Numbered from the stretch's first letter, positions 1-9,679 are shown. The stretch: 64,000 bases of DNA from Neogemmobacter tilapiae (GCF_014652215.1 NZ_BMYJ01000004.1:124001-188000), one strand, 5' to 3'. The notes: generated by a model not told the origin, from the letters alone. Numbers and translations are program-made.

Positions 1-341
1 AACTGCTGCTGACGGGCGAAAGCTTTTCGGCGGAACGGGCCTTGGCGCTGGGGCTGGTGAACCATGTGGTGGAGCCCGTGCAGTTGCTGCCCGCCGCACG
101 GCATCTGGCGCGGCAGATTCTGGCACATTCGCCGCTGGCGGTGGGGGCAGTCTTGGGGGCCGTGACGCGGGGGATCAACCTGAGCATCGCCGAGGGGTTG
201 GCGGTTGAGGCTGGGGAATTCGCGCGGATGGTGCCGACGGATGATCTGCGCGAAGGGCTGGCCGCTTGGCGGGAACGGCGGGGGGCGCAGTATTCCGGGC
301 TTTGGCCGGGGCAAGTTGCCCCGCTGAGCGAAGGCATATAG
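1..341 (+). CDS. Enoyl-CoA hydratase/isomerase family protein, C-terminal part (5' end outside window)
   Basis: The open frame runs in from the left edge, so the start is missing. The visible 113 residues match the C-terminal part of crotonase-fold enoyl-CoA hydratases: a block reading LLLTGESFSAERALALGLVN just after the edge, followed by the helical region that packs at the trimer interface. Crotonase enzymes hydrate or isomerise acyl-CoA thioesters, usually in fatty-acid or amino-acid breakdown. The two oxyanion-hole segments lie upstream of the window, so the substrate cannot be inferred. The gene ends 34 bp before gpmI, with no clear terminator between them. Confidence 0.85.
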   Translation, partial: LLLTGESFSAERALALGLVNHVVEPVQLLPAARHLARQILAHSPLAVGAVLGAVTRGINLSIAEGLAVEAGEFARMVPTDDLREGLAAWRERRGAQYSGLWPGQVAPLSEGI

Positions 342-375
342 AAGCGGGCTGACAGCAAGATGAAAGGTCCGAACC

Positions 376-1893
376 ATGGTGAAACCCGTTGTCCTGTGCA
401 TCCTTGATGGCTGGGGCTACCGTGAGGAAACATTCGCCAATGCGCCGGTTCTGGCCGATACGCCGAACTTTGACGGAATCTGGTCGACCTGCCCCCACGC
501 CTTACTGACGACGCATGGCCCCGATGTGGGCCTGCCCAGCGGGCAGATGGGCAATTCCGAGGTGGGTCATACCAACATCGGCGCGGGGCGGGTGGTGGCG
601 ATGGATCTGGGGGCGATTGATCTGTCGATCGAAAACGGATCTTTCGCGCAGAACGAGGCTTTGCTGGATTTCATTGCCAAGTTGAAGGTGTCGGGCGGAA
701 CGGCGCATCTGATGGGCGTGGTGTCGGATGGGGGCGTTCATGGCCATATCACCCATGTTCTGGCCGCTTGCCGGGCAATCACGGCGGCGGGCGTGCCGGT
801 GGCTTTGCACGCCATCACCGATGGGCGCGATGTGGCGCCTTCCTCGGCTGCGGGGTTCATGGCGCTGTTGCAGGCGGGGCTGGCGGATGGGGCGACCATC
901 GCGACGGTGATCGGGCGCTATTGGGCGATGGACCGTGACAACCGTTGGGAACGGGTCTCCCGCGCCTATCAGGCGATGGTGGCGGGCCTTGGTGAAACCG
1001 CGCCGGATGCGGCGACCGCCGTGGCGCAGTCTTATGCCAAGGGCGAGACGGATGAATTCATCGCCCCTACGGTGATCGCGGGCTATACAGGGATCAAGGA
1101 TGGCGACGGGCTGTTCTGCCTGAACTTCCGCGCCGACCGGGCGCGGGAAATTCTGTCGGCCTTGGCGCAGCCGGGGTTTGAGGAATTCCCGGCGGGGCAG
1201 CGCCCTGATTGGGCAGCGCTGTTGGGGATGGTGGAATATTCGACGGCGCATAGCACCTTTATGGCGACGGCCTTTCCCAAGCGGAACATCGTCAACTCTT
1301 TGGGTTCTTGGGTGGCGCAAAAGGGGCTGCGGCAATTCCGGCTGGCGGAGACCGAGAAATATCCGCATGTCACCTTTTTCCTGAACGGCGGCAAAGAAGC
1401 GCCCGAAGCGGGCGAAGACCGCTATATGGCCCCGTCGCCCAAAGTGGCGACCTATGATCTGCAACCGGAAATGTCGGCAGGCGAGGTGGCGGATCAATTG
1501 GTCAAAGCGATCCATGCGCGTTACGATCTGATCGTGGTGAACTTTGCCAATCCCGATATGGTGGGCCATACCGGCGATCTGGCGGCGGCGATGCAGGCCT
1601 GTGAGGCGGTGGATCAGGGACTGGGCCGCGCCTTGGCGGCGCTGCGGGCCGAAGGTGGGGCGATGATCGTGACGGCTGATCACGGCAATTGCGAGGTGAT
1701 GGTCGATCCGGTGACGGGCGGGCCGCATACGGCGCATACGACGAATCCGGTTCCGGTCATTCTGGTGGGCGGGCCGGAGGGTGCGCGCTTGCGCGACGGG
1801 GGTCGTCTGGCTGATTTGGCGCCCAGCCTGCTGGCGCTGATGGGGTTGGACCAGCCCGCCGAAATGACCGGCGAAAGCCTGATCCTGTCGTGA
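376..1893 (+). CDS. gpmI: 2,3-bisphosphoglycerate-independent phosphoglycerate mutase
   Basis: This cytoplasmic glycolytic enzyme interconverts 3- and 2-phosphoglycerate using two Mn ions and a phosphoserine intermediate. The 505-residue product has the family's usual length. An N-terminal DGWG metal site lies at residues 11-14 and the phospho-acceptor Ser61 sits in QMGNSEVGH. The C-terminal phosphatase-fold metal motifs are NPDMVGHTGD near residue 390 and TADHGN near 435. The start is ATG. Its stop overlaps the GTG start of the envC-like gene by 4 bp (GTGA), so gpmI, envC and ctpA probably form one operon, an order common in alphaproteobacteria. Confidence 0.97.
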   Translation: MVKPVVLCILDGWGYREETFANAPVLADTPNFDGIWSTCPHALLTTHGPDVGLPSGQMGNSEVGHTNIGAGRVVAMDLGAIDLSIENGSFAQNEALLDFIAKLKVSGGTAHLMGVVSDGGVHGHITHVLAACRAITAAGVPVALHAITDGRDVAPSSAAGFMALLQAGLADGATIATVIGRYWAMDRDNRWERVSRAYQAMVAGLGETAPDAATAVAQSYAKGETDEFIAPTVIAGYTGIKDGDGLFCLNFRADRAREILSALAQPGFEEFPAGQRPDWAALLGMVEYSTAHSTFMATAFPKRNIVNSLGSWVAQKGLRQFRLAETEKYPHVTFFLNGGKEAPEAGEDRYMAPSPKVATYDLQPEMSAGEVADQLVKAIHARYDLIVVNFANPDMVGHTGDLAAAMQACEAVDQGLGRALAALRAEGGAMIVTADHGNCEVMVDPVTGGPHTAHTTNPVPVILVGGPEGARLRDGGRLADLAPSLLALMGLDQPAEMTGESLILS

Positions 1894-3050
1894 AGCGCGC
1901 CTTCGCCCTTTTCCTCAGCCTTGTTTTGGCGGGCCAAGCCCCCGCGCAAGAGGCTGGGCTGGGCGCGGAACAGGCGGCGCAGGATTTGCAGGTGGCGATT
2001 GTGGCGCTTGAGGCCGCAGAAAGCGCGGGCGACCGCGTGGGGGCGCTGACCGCCACGATCCGCGCCTATGAGGAAGGGCTTTCCGCCCTGCGCGAAAGCC
2101 TGCGGCAGGTGCGCATCCGCGAAACGGCGCTGGCCGACCAATTGGCGCTGAAACGCACCCGCGTTTCGCAATTGATCGGCGTGCTGACCCAGATGGAGAA
2201 TGACCCGACGCCGCTTTTGCTGCTGCATCCTTCCGGGCCCTTGGGCACGGTGCGGTCGGGGATGCTGGTGGCCGATGTGGCCCCAGCCGTGCAGGCCGAG
2301 GTGGAAACGCTGCGGTCGGAATTGGGCGAATTGCGCGATCTGCGGGCCTTGCAGGCGGCGGCGGGGGAAACCCTGATGCGCGGGTTGCAATCGGCACAGG
2401 CGGCGCGGACGGCTTTGTCGCAGGCGGTGTCGGACCGCACCGATCTGCCCCGCCGCTTTACCGACGATCCGGATGTGTTGCGCAATCTGCTGGAAAGCGC
2501 CGATACGCTGGATGCCTTTGCGGCGGGGCTGGCCCCGGCGGCGGATGATGGTGGGGCTGTGGCCAGCTTTGCCTCCGCCAAGGGCACGCTGCCGCTGCCC
2601 GCGCTGGGCCAGATCCTGCTGCGCGCCGAAGAGGCCGATGCCGCCGGTGTCCGCCGTCCCGGCCTGACGCTGGGGACGCGGCCCAAGGCGATTCTGACGC
2701 TGCCTTGGCCTGCGACAGTCCGCTATATCGGGCCGCTTCTGGACTACGGAAACGTGATCGTTCTTGAGCCGGGGGATGGCTATCTTCTGGTTCTGGCCGG
2801 AATGGAAACCGTCTACGGTGCCTTGGGTGAAGTCTTGCCTGCGGGCTCGCCTTTGGGCTTGATGGGCGGAGGAGAGCCGGCGGCGGCCGATCTGATGGCC
2901 GGTGTCAACGAAGGCAGTGGCGTTCAGCCGCTGGAACGGCTTTATATCGAATTGCGCCAAGGGGCCAAGCCGGTGGACCCCGCAGATTGGTTTGAACTGA
3001 CGGCACCCCCATTGCGGCCCCGCCTGCGGAGCCAGACAGAGGATGAGTGA
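1890..3050 (+). CDS. EnvC-like murein hydrolase activator (degenerate LytM/M23 domain)
   Basis: The 386-residue protein has a signal peptide (about residues 1-19, ending in a QAPAQ-like site), a long coiled-coil region (about 25-190) and a C-terminal LytM domain ending in the typical PLERLYIELRQGAKPVDPADWF-type segment (about 350-370). The expected Zn-binding histidines are replaced: the position of the first His after YGN reads EPGDG, and the usual AHL reads AGM. As in E. coli EnvC, it is therefore probably not a peptidase but an activator of periplasmic amidases during cell separation. The start is GTG, overlapping the gpmI stop; the stop lies 3 bp before ctpA. Confidence 0.85.
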   Translation: MKRAFALFLSLVLAGQAPAQEAGLGAEQAAQDLQVAIVALEAAESAGDRVGALTATIRAYEEGLSALRESLRQVRIRETALADQLALKRTRVSQLIGVLTQMENDPTPLLLLHPSGPLGTVRSGMLVADVAPAVQAEVETLRSELGELRDLRALQAAAGETLMRGLQSAQAARTALSQAVSDRTDLPRRFTDDPDVLRNLLESADTLDAFAAGLAPAADDGGAVASFASAKGTLPLPALGQILLRAEEADAAGVRRPGLTLGTRPKAILTLPWPATVRYIGPLLDYGNVIVLEPGDGYLLVLAGMETVYGALGEVLPAGSPLGLMGGGEPAAADLMAGVNEGSGVQPLERLYIELRQGAKPVDPADWFELTAPPLRPRLRSQTEDE

Positions 3051-3053
3051 GGA

Positions 3054-4418
3054 ATGAAGAAATTCGTGATGGCCGGTTTGGCCGGAACGGTCGCCGGTGT
3101 GCTGGCCACGACGCAAGTGGCCGGGCCGCTTTTGGCGCAAGAGACGGTGACGGCACGGAACACCACCGTCTATGAACAGCTGGATCTGTTTGGCGACATC
3201 TTTGAACGCATCCGCGCGCAATATGTCGAGGAAGTGGAGACCAAGGACTTGGTCGAGGCGGCGATCAACGGCATGCTGACCTCGCTGGACCCGCATTCCA
3301 GCTATCTGCCGCCCGAAGATTTTGAGGATATGCAGGTTGAGACGAAGGGCGAATTCGGTGGCCTTGGCATCGAGGTGACGCAGGAAGAGGGCTTTGTGAA
3401 AGTCGTCTCGCCGATGGATGAAACCCCGGCGGCCAAGGCGGGGATTCTGGCGGGCGATTACATCACCCATGTTGATGGTGAATCGGTGCTGGGCCTGCAA
3501 CTGGATGAAGTTGTCGAAAAGATGCGGGGCGAGATTGGTTCCGAAATCATCGTGACCATCGTGCGCGAGGGCACGCCGGACCCGTTCGATGTGTCGATCA
3601 TTCGCGACACGATCAAACTGACCGCCGTGCGCGGACGGACGGTGGGCAGCGCGGTGGTGTTGCGGATCACGACCTTCAACGACCAGACCTATTCGGGCGT
3701 CGAAGAGCAGTTCAAGAAGCGTGTCGAGGAAATTGGGGGCATGGACAAGGTCAGCGGCATCGTGCTTGACCTGCGCAACAACCCCGGTGGTCTTTTGACC
3801 CAAGCGATCATGGTGTCGGACGGTTTCCTGGACAAGGGTGAGATCGTTTCGACCCGGGGCCGCAACCCGCGGGACGGCGAACGCTATAACGCCACGCCGG
3901 GCGATCTGGCGGAAGGCAAGCCGGTGGTGGTGTTGATCAACGGCGGCTCGGCCTCGGCCTCGGAAATCGTGGCAGGGGCTTTGCAGGACCACGGTCGGGC
4001 CATCGTGGTGGGGACGCGGTCATTCGGCAAAGGCTCGGTTCAGACCGTCATTCCGCTGCGCGATGCGGGGGCGATGCGGCTGACAACAGCGCGCTATTAT
4101 ACGCCGTCGGGGCGTTCGATTCAGGCTTTGGGTGTGGCGCCGGATATTGTGGTGAAACAGCCAATTCCCGAACCCAAGGTGGAAGGCGAGGAGGCCAAGC
4201 CAGAATCGGCGGCGACGCGGGAACAGTTCGAAGGCGATCTGCGGGATGCCCTGTCGAACGATTCGATGACGGACGAGGAAAAGCGCCTTTTGGAAGAAGA
4301 ACGCGCCAAGGCCGAACAATCGGCCGCGCTGCGGGAAGAGGATTATCAGCTGGCCTATGCGGTGGATATTCTGAAGGGTCTGTCGGCCATCAATGTGAAT
4401 GAAGTGCCCGCCCCCTGA
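3054..4418 (+). CDS. ctpA: Carboxy-terminal processing protease, S41 family
   Basis: This is a periplasmic serine protease that trims the C-termini of envelope proteins. The 454-residue product starts with a signal sequence or membrane anchor (about 1-29), followed by a PDZ domain around residues 100-170 (GGLGIEV block) and the S41 catalytic domain. The Ser-Lys dyad is visible: Ser301 in GGSASASE and Lys326 in SFGKGSVQ, 25 residues apart as in known Ctp proteases. The C-terminal region (about 380-430) is acidic and charged. A GAGG ribosome binding site lies just before the ATG. It follows envC by 3 bp and is closed by a strong terminator, consistent with a role in envelope remodelling with EnvC. 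Confidence 0.95.
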   Translation: MKKFVMAGLAGTVAGVLATTQVAGPLLAQETVTARNTTVYEQLDLFGDIFERIRAQYVEEVETKDLVEAAINGMLTSLDPHSSYLPPEDFEDMQVETKGEFGGLGIEVTQEEGFVKVVSPMDETPAAKAGILAGDYITHVDGESVLGLQLDEVVEKMRGEIGSEIIVTIVREGTPDPFDVSIIRDTIKLTAVRGRTVGSAVVLRITTFNDQTYSGVEEQFKKRVEEIGGMDKVSGIVLDLRNNPGGLLTQAIMVSDGFLDKGEIVSTRGRNPRDGERYNATPGDLAEGKPVVVLINGGSASASEIVAGALQDHGRAIVVGTRSFGKGSVQTVIPLRDAGAMRLTTARYYTPSGRSIQALGVAPDIVVKQPIPEPKVEGEEAKPESAATREQFEGDLRDALSNDSMTDEEKRLLEEERAKAEQSAALREEDYQLAYAVDILKGLSAINVNEVPAP

Positions 4419-4438
4419 TCGGGGCAGGCGGGGTGACC

Positions 4439-4465
4439 GGGCGGCCCGATGGGGCCGCCCTTTTT
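4439..4465 (+). terminator. Rho-independent terminator after ctpA
   Basis: A perfect 9-bp GC-only stem (4439-4447 with 4452-4460) with a 4-nt loop is followed by five T residues. It ends the gpmI-envC-ctpA transcript. An in-frame ATG at 4449 lies inside the hairpin and is therefore unlikely to be the rppH start. Confidence 0.88.
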
Positions 4466-4478
4466 CGATGGAATGACG

Positions 4479-4961
4479 ATGACCGATAAAGCCGCGAACT
4501 TGCCCTATCGCCCCTGCGTGGGGGTGATGTTGATCAACGCCGAGGGCCTGATCTTTGCCGGAAGGCGGATCGACGGCGCGCCCGAGGCTTGGCAAATGCC
4601 GCAGGGCGGGATTGATGAGGGCGAAAAGCCGGGTCAGGCGGCGCTGCGGGAATTGTGGGAAGAAACGGGCGTGACCGCCGATCTGGTCGAAAAGCTGGGC
4701 AAGGTGCATGGCTGGGTGAAATACGACCTGCCGCCGGAACTGCTGGGCAAGGTCTGGGGCGGCAAATATCGCGGGCAAAAGCAGAAATGGTTTCTGTATC
4801 GGTTCAACGGGCAGGATGATCAGATTCAGATTGCGACGGAACATCCTGAATTTGCCGAATGGAAATGGATCAGCGCCGACGAGATGCTGGCCGCCATCGT
4901 GCCGTTCAAGCGGGCGGTCTATGAGGAAGTGATCCGGTCGTTCAGGGCGTGGTTGGCGTAA
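4479..4961 (+). CDS. rppH: RNA pyrophosphohydrolase (Nudix)
   Basis: RppH removes pyrophosphate from the 5' triphosphate end of mRNAs, which triggers RNase E-dependent decay in the cytoplasm. The product of about 160 residues starts with the family's YRPCVGVML block and carries a complete Nudix box from residue 43 ([16 protein letters not shown], then LWEETGV). In-frame ATGs exist at 4449, 4473 and 4479. The first lies in the ctpA terminator stem. A GGA at 4470-4472 is well placed for 4479, which was chosen; 4473 is also possible. It could equally be annotated as a diadenosine polyphosphate hydrolase, but length and motifs fit RppH. Confidence 0.93.
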   Translation: MTDKAANLPYRPCVGVMLINAEGLIFAGRRIDGAPEAWQMPQGGIDEGEKPGQAALRELWEETGVTADLVEKLGKVHGWVKYDLPPELLGKVWGGKYRGQKQKWFLYRFNGQDDQIQIATEHPEFAEWKWISADEMLAAIVPFKRAVYEEVIRSFRAWLA

Positions 4962-4983
4962 ATTGGGTCCGCTTCGATTCCTT

Positions 4984-5012
4984 TTGACAGGTTTCCAGTT
5001 TGTGGCATCCTT
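4984..5012 (+). promoter_or_regulatory. Candidate sigma-70 promoter for the RTX gene
   Basis: A perfect TTGACA hexamer at 4984-4989 is followed after 17 bp by ATCCTT, a weak -10 match. It lies about 33 bp upstream of the RTX gene start, in the only gap between rppH and that gene. The -35 is convincing; the -10 is not. Confidence 0.4.
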
Positions 5013-5044
5013 TTCGACATTCATTTGTAGAAAGGATTGTCATC

Positions 5045-6046
5045 ATGGCCTTTGTCGAACTTGTGGGAACGGCGTTTTTTAACCCCGGCGAAGAAGACGG
5101 GGCGGAAGATGACGTTGTGTATGTGCCCTATCAGAACACGGTCTACAATTTTGCCATCTTCACCTATGCGGGGAATGATTGGATCGATTTGCGCGATGCC
5201 AACCCTAACGCTGTGAACACGCAGGTCTATTCCGGTCTCGGCAATGACACGGTCTATGGCTCGGCGACGATGGACCTTGTTTACGACAGCAAGGGGCGGG
5301 ACCGCGTCTATCTGGGGGACAGCGATGACAGTCTGGACGCGGGGTTCGGCAACGACTTTTACGACGGTGGTGCGGGGCGTGATTTCATTTCCTTCTATAT
5401 CTTGCACGACTCTGACCTTCCCAGCGGGACCAATATCACGGGTGTCAAATTCGACCTGCAAATCCGGACTGCCCAGAATCTTGGCCCGTTCGGAACCGAT
5501 GTGATTGTCGGTTTCGAAGGTGCTGGCGGCGGCAACGGGCATGACACGCTTTCTGGGACCAGGGGCGACAATGTTCTTTCGGGCAACGAAGGCAACGATT
5601 TTTTGGTGGGACGTGGCGGGGACGACCAGCTCTTGGCGGGGGCCGGGCGCGATACACTGATCGGCGGGGTAGGCGGGGATGCGTTGAGCCTGACCGAAAG
5701 CATTCAATCCAGCGATATTGTTCGTTTTCTGTCGATGGGCGACAGCGGGGTCGGAATGCGCAATGGTGTGGTGGATCGAATCTACGGGTTTGCTGCGGGC
5801 GGTACGCCCTTGCATGACAAGATCGACTTGCGGGCGCTGGATGCGATTGCGGCGACCGCCAAGAACGATGCCTTTCTGTTCCGTGACACGGGGCCTTTCA
5901 CCTCGGCCAAGGGCGAAATCCGCTATGAAGTTTCCAGTGCCGGGAACATCCTTGTTCACGTTGACACCGATGGCGATGCCGCCGCCGAGATGAATTTCTG
6001 GGTGATGGGTGTGACGGTGCTGACTTCGGCAGATTTTATGCTTTAG
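5045..6046 (+). CDS. RTX-type calcium-binding repeat protein
   Basis: The 333-residue protein has no classical signal peptide and is rich in Asp and Gly. Nonapeptide repeats of the GGxGxD type occur in two groups: GLGNDTVYG-like units near residues 62-110, and a tighter block around residues 180-215 (RGGDDQLL, GAGRDTLIGG). Such repeats fold into Ca-binding beta rolls and usually mark proteins exported by type I secretion; the secretion signal is expected in the last 60 residues. No type I exporter genes lie nearby. The start ATG at 5045 has an AAAGGA site; an upstream in-frame codon at 5000 has none. No enzymatic domain was recognised. It converges on folC with a 4-bp overlap. Confidence 0.85.
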   Translation: MAFVELVGTAFFNPGEEDGAEDDVVYVPYQNTVYNFAIFTYAGNDWIDLRDANPNAVNTQVYSGLGNDTVYGSATMDLVYDSKGRDRVYLGDSDDSLDAGFGNDFYDGGAGRDFISFYILHDSDLPSGTNITGVKFDLQIRTAQNLGPFGTDVIVGFEGAGGGNGHDTLSGTRGDNVLSGNEGNDFLVGRGGDDQLLAGAGRDTLIGGVGGDALSLTESIQSSDIVRFLSMGDSGVGMRNGVVDRIYGFAAGGTPLHDKIDLRALDAIAATAKNDAFLFRDTGPFTSAKGEIRYEVSSAGNILVHVDTDGDAAAEMNFWVMGVTVLTSADFML

Positions 6047-7326
6047 CCGTTCTCGCGCAGCACTGATCCCGCCAGATAGAGTGAGCCGCATATCAGCACG
6101 CGGGCGCCAGGGTTGCGGGCGGCGATGGCCTGCAAGGCATCCGCTACGCTGTCTGCCGTATCCGCCACAATCCCCGCCGCCAGCGCCGCTTCGCGGGTTG
6201 CTTCGGCGGGTAGGGTGTTCTTTTCGCCGGGGATCGACACCGCCGTCAGCCCCGCCAGATGGGGTGCCAAGGGCCGCATATAGCCGGTCACGTCCTTGGT
6301 GTTCAGCATCCCGCAAATCGCAAACGTCTCGCGTTTCGGCATCCGTGCCAAGGTTGCCGCAATCGCCTCGCCCCCGGCCGGATTGTGCCCGCCATCCAGC
6401 CACAGCTCGACCTGCGGCGCGGCATCCACCAAAGGCCCCTGCCGCAAACGCTGCATCCGTGCGGGCCAGAAGGCGCGGGTCACGGCCGCCTCGCAGGCCG
6501 TTTCGTCAAAGCCCAGATGCCGCAAAGCCATGATCGCGGCCCCGGCGTTCTGCACCTGATGCGGCCCCGGCAGGTTCGGCAAGGGCAGGTCCAGAAGCCC
6601 GTTTTCATCCTGAAACACCAGCCGCCCGCGATCCTCGGCCACTTGCCAGTGCTGCCCGTAAACCAGCAAGGGTGCCCCCAACCGTTCCGCCCGCGATTCA
6701 ATCGCGGCCAAGCCTTCATCGCTTTGCGGCCCCACCACGCAGGGCACGCCCCGCTTGAGAATCCCCGCCTTTTCGCCAGCGATTTCCCGAACCGTCTCGC
6801 CCAGATACTGCTGATGGTCCAGACTGACGGGCGTGATGATCGTCAGCGCGGGCCGATCCACCACATTCGTCGCATCCAGCCGCCCGCCAAGGCCCACCTC
6901 CAGCAGCGTATAATCCGCCGGAACCCGCGAAAAGGCCAGAAAGGCCGCCGCTGTCGTGATTTCGAAAAAGGTGATCTCGTCCGGCCCATTCGCCGTCACG
7001 CATTCATCCAGCAGCGCTGTCAGCGCCGGTTCGCTGATCAGTTCCCCGGCCAGCCGGATCCGTTCATGGAACCGCGCCAGATGGGGTGAGGTATAGGCGT
7101 GAACCGATTTCCCCGCCGCCTCCATTCCCGCGCGGATCATCGCTTGGGTTGAACCTTTGCCATTCGTCCCCGCCACATGCACCACCGGCGGCAAGGCGCG
7201 TTCTGGATGGCCCAAAGCCGCCAGAATGCGGTGCATTCGGTCCAGCGTCAGGTCGATGATTTTCGGATGCAGGGTCATCATCCGTTCCAGAACGGCATCT
7301 GACCCTTGCTTTATGGCGTCGCTCAT
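6043..7326 (-). CDS. folC: Bifunctional folylpolyglutamate synthase/dihydrofolate synthase
   Basis: FolC joins dihydropteroate to glutamate and then extends the polyglutamate tail of folates in the cytoplasm, using ATP. The 427-residue product has the Mur-ligase-type P-loop VAGTNGKGS near residue 50 and the family's [12 protein letters not shown] block near residue 80; the C-terminal domain includes LDGGHNPAG around residue 315. It follows accD with a 4-bp ATGA overlap, the accD-folC order conserved in many proteobacteria. Its stop overlaps the end of the convergent RTX gene by 4 bp, leaving no room for a separate terminator. Confidence 0.96.
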   Translation of the reverse strand: MSDAIKQGSDAVLERMMTLHPKIIDLTLDRMHRILAALGHPERALPPVVHVAGTNGKGSTQAMIRAGMEAAGKSVHAYTSPHLARFHERIRLAGELISEPALTALLDECVTANGPDEITFFEITTAAAFLAFSRVPADYTLLEVGLGGRLDATNVVDRPALTIITPVSLDHQQYLGETVREIAGEKAGILKRGVPCVVGPQSDEGLAAIESRAERLGAPLLVYGQHWQVAEDRGRLVFQDENGLLDLPLPNLPGPHQVQNAGAAIMALRHLGFDETACEAAVTRAFWPARMQRLRQGPLVDAAPQVELWLDGGHNPAGGEAIAATLARMPKRETFAICGMLNTKDVTGYMRPLAPHLAGLTAVSIPGEKNTLPAEATREAALAAGIVADTADSVADALQAIAARNPGARVLICGSLYLAGSVLRENG

Positions 7327-8225
7327 GGCGCGGGGGCAGCCTCCACCGGCGCGGGCAGGTCGCCCTTCACCGCAGGCGGCTGGCCCGTCAGCATCCGCAC
7401 CAGCGTTGCCAATTCATCCTTCAGCGCCTTCCTATGCGTCACCCGGTCCAGCATCCCATGATCCAGCAGATATTCCGCCCGCTGGAACCCTTCGGGCAGC
7501 TTTTCGCGGATCGTCTGTTCAATCACCCGCGCCCCGGCAAAGCCGATCTGCGCGTTGGGTTCGGCAATCTGCACATCGCCCAGCATCGCATAGGACGCCG
7601 TAACCCCCCCCGTCGTCGGATGGGTCAAGACCACGATATAGGGCAGCCCCGCCTCACGCAGCATCTGGATGGCGACGGTTGTCCGCGGCATCTGCATCAG
7701 GCTTAGAATACCCTCTTGCATCCGCGCCCCACCGCTGGCGGTGAAAATCACAAAAGGACGTTTTGCCTTTAGCGCCCGTTCGGCCCCCGCCACAAAGGCG
7801 TTGCCGACATATTGGCCCATTGACCCTGCCATAAAGCTGAAATCCTGACAGGCGGCGACAATCGGCGTGCGCCAGATTTCCCCCTCGGCCACCAGCATCG
7901 CGTCTTTTTCGCCGCTGGATTTTTGCGCGGCTTTCAGACGGTCGGTGTATTTCTTCTGATCGCGGAAATGCAGCGGGTCGAGCGGTGGTTCCGGCACCTT
8001 GATCTCGGCGAAAATGCCCCCGTCGAACATCGCGGCAAAGCGGTCACGTGGGCTGATCGTCATATGGTGGTCGCAATGGGTGCAGACGTTCTGATTGTCG
8101 GCCAGTTCGCGGTGGAACAGCATGGTCCCGCATTCGGGGCATTTGGTCCAAAGGTTTTCCGGCACTTCCCGGCGCGAGAAGAGCGAGTTGATCTTGGGCC
8201 GGACGTAGTTGGAAATCCAGTTCAT
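7323..8225 (-). CDS. accD: Acetyl-CoA carboxylase carboxyltransferase subunit beta
   Basis: AccD pairs with AccA to transfer the carboxyl group from biotin to acetyl-CoA, giving malonyl-CoA for fatty-acid synthesis. The 300-residue product has the N-terminal four-Cys zinc ribbon (Cys29, Cys32, Cys48, Cys51) and a crotonase-like core with GGARMQEG and the [14 protein letters not shown] region. It is the first gene of an accD-folC pair on the minus strand. The last 20 residues are Pro/Ala-rich and probably disordered. Confidence 0.97.
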   Translation of the reverse strand: MNWISNYVRPKINSLFSRREVPENLWTKCPECGTMLFHRELADNQNVCTHCDHHMTISPRDRFAAMFDGGIFAEIKVPEPPLDPLHFRDQKKYTDRLKAAQKSSGEKDAMLVAEGEIWRTPIVAACQDFSFMAGSMGQYVGNAFVAGAERALKAKRPFVIFTASGGARMQEGILSLMQMPRTTVAIQMLREAGLPYIVVLTHPTTGGVTASYAMLGDVQIAEPNAQIGFAGARVIEQTIREKLPEGFQRAEYLLDHGMLDRVTHRKALKDELATLVRMLTGQPPAVKGDLPAPVEAAPAP

Positions 8226-8287
8226 GCGGGCAGGGCCTTTGGTCTGTTACGCCACAGGGAAATAAGCCGGGACGGGCCGAATTGCAA

Positions 8288-8746
8288 TCACGCAGGCGGG
8301 AAGAGCAGGGCGCCGATCGCCTCGACCACCAAGGCATGATCATCGTGCTGCGGCAAGCCGGATACGGTGACGGCCCCGATCATGCCGGTGCCTTGCACGC
8401 GGATGGGGAAACTGCCGCCCGATTCCGAATAGGTTTCACTGTCGCAACCATGCACGGCCAGATTGCCGCCCTTTTCGCGCATCCGGCTGCCGACAAGATA
8501 AGAGGCCTCATGAAACAGCAGGGTCGTGTTGCTTTTGCGCAAGGCCCATTTGTCGTTCAAGGGCTTTGCCCCCGGCAGGGCCGCATGAAACAGGGTGCGG
8601 TCAGGGGTGCGGATGGTGATGACGATGGGATGTGCGCGGGAAAGCCCCAGTTCCACCAGCTTTTGCCCCAGACGCAGGGCCACGGCCTCATCAAAGCCCG
8701 CGAAAACCAGCCGTTCCTCCTGTGCTTCCAGCGTCGCGATGTCCAT
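8288..8746 (-). CDS. UPF0303 / heme-degrading-domain (GlcG/HbpS-like) protein
   Basis: The 152-residue product matches the UPF0303 family, whose fold is shared with GlcG/HbpS proteins. Recognisable blocks are an N-terminal LVFAGFDEAVALRLG region, the RKSNTTLLFHEAS segment and a C-terminal GTGMIGAVTVSGLPQ-DDHALVVEAI block. No catalytic function is firmly established for the family; a role in heme or small-ligand binding is only suggested by related folds. The frame stays open far upstream, but similarity begins at the ATG at 8746, which was used as the start. It is transcribed divergently from the cytochrome b gene. Confidence 0.82.
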   Translation of the reverse strand: MDIATLEAQEERLVFAGFDEAVALRLGQKLVELGLSRAHPIVITIRTPDRTLFHAALPGAKPLNDKWALRKSNTTLLFHEASYLVGSRMREKGGNLAVHGCDSETYSESGGSFPIRVQGTGMIGAVTVSGLPQHDDHALVVEAIGALLFPPA

Positions 8747-8857
8747 GGTCTTTCCCCTGCGGTTTTCCCTGTCCTGCCCTTTGGCATGTTTCATGGCAAC
8801 CGGAAACTTTCGGGCCGCGCCGTCCGTATCATCGGCATCACAAGTTCCGAGGATGCC

Positions 8858-9679
8858 ATGCCCAAAGGCCCGCTTGTCCGCCGCCATAGCCTTGCGACAC
8901 GGCTGACCCATTGGGGTTGGGCCATCAGCCTGTTCTTTCTGCTGCTGTCGGGCCTGCAAATCTTTAACGCCTTTCCCAGCCTGCACATCGGGCAGGAATC
9001 GGGTTTTGACTATGACAATGCCGTGTTCAGCATCGGGGCCGAACAGGTCCAGGGCGAATGGCGGGGTATCACGCGGGTCTTTGGCCAAAGCTTTGACACC
9101 ACCGGCTATCTGGGCCTTTCGGGTGAAAGCATCCCCGGTCTGAAGCCCGGCGAATTTCGGGCCTTTCCGGCGGCTTTGACGGTCCCTTCCTATCAAAGCC
9201 TTGCCTTGGGCCGTTCGGTCCACTTCCTGTTCGCTTGGGGTCTGGTGATCAGTCTGGCGGCTTGGTTGATCTTCAGTGCCTTGAACGGCCATCTGCGCCA
9301 TCTGTGGCCCAGCCTTAGCGACTTGCGCCGTCTGCCTGCCGATCTGTGGGACCACCTGCGCTTTCGCTTTCACCACAGCGTCAAATACGGCCCACTGCAA
9401 AAGCTGACCTATGCCTTGGTGCTGTTTGTGGCCTTGCCCGGCATGATCCTGACTGGCCTATGCCTCAGCCCCGGTTTCAACGCTGCGGCCCCTTGGCTTT
9501 TGGACCTGTTCGGTGGGCGGCAGACGGCGCGGACGCTGCATTTTCTGATCATGCTGGGCTTGGTCGTATTTTTCATCATCCATATCGCGATGATTCTGCT
9601 GGCGGGGCCGATCAATGAACTGCGGTCGATTGTGACGGGTTGGTATCGCACTGACGCCAAAGGGGAACATCATGAATGA
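8858..9679 (+). CDS. Cytochrome b/b561-type membrane subunit
   Basis: The 273-residue integral membrane protein has four or five hydrophobic helices: about 20-40, 120-145, 185-210 and 230-255. Histidines at helix ends (RLTHWGW, RSVHFLFAWG, RTLHFLIMLG, FIIHIAMI) are suited to binding two b hemes. It resembles the PF01292 cytochromes that shuttle electrons between the quinone pool and a periplasmic oxidoreductase. The next gene overlaps it by 8 bp and encodes a molybdopterin oxidoreductase, so the two probably form one complex. The ATG at 8858 was chosen because homology and the first helix begin there. Confidence 0.87.
   Translation: MPKGPLVRRHSLATRLTHWGWAISLFFLLLSGLQIFNAFPSLHIGQESGFDYDNAVFSIGAEQVQGEWRGITRVFGQSFDTTGYLGLSGESIPGLKPGEFRAFPAALTVPSYQSLALGRSVHFLFAWGLVISLAAWLIFSALNGHLRHLWPSLSDLRRLPADLWDHLRFRFHHSVKYGPLQKLTYALVLFVALPGMILTGLCLSPGFNAAAPWLLDLFGGRQTARTLHFLIMLGLVVFFIIHIAMILLAGPINELRSIVTGWYRTDAKGEHHE

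Noticed and set aside
1680-3992. 770-codon minus-strand frame opposite envC and ctpA
   Set aside because: High GC content creates long antisense frames; composition is His/Arg/Gln-rich without motifs, and both plus-strand genes are certain.
4449-4478. Upstream ATG for rppH
   Set aside because: It lies in the ctpA terminator stem, and the added residues are not part of the family.
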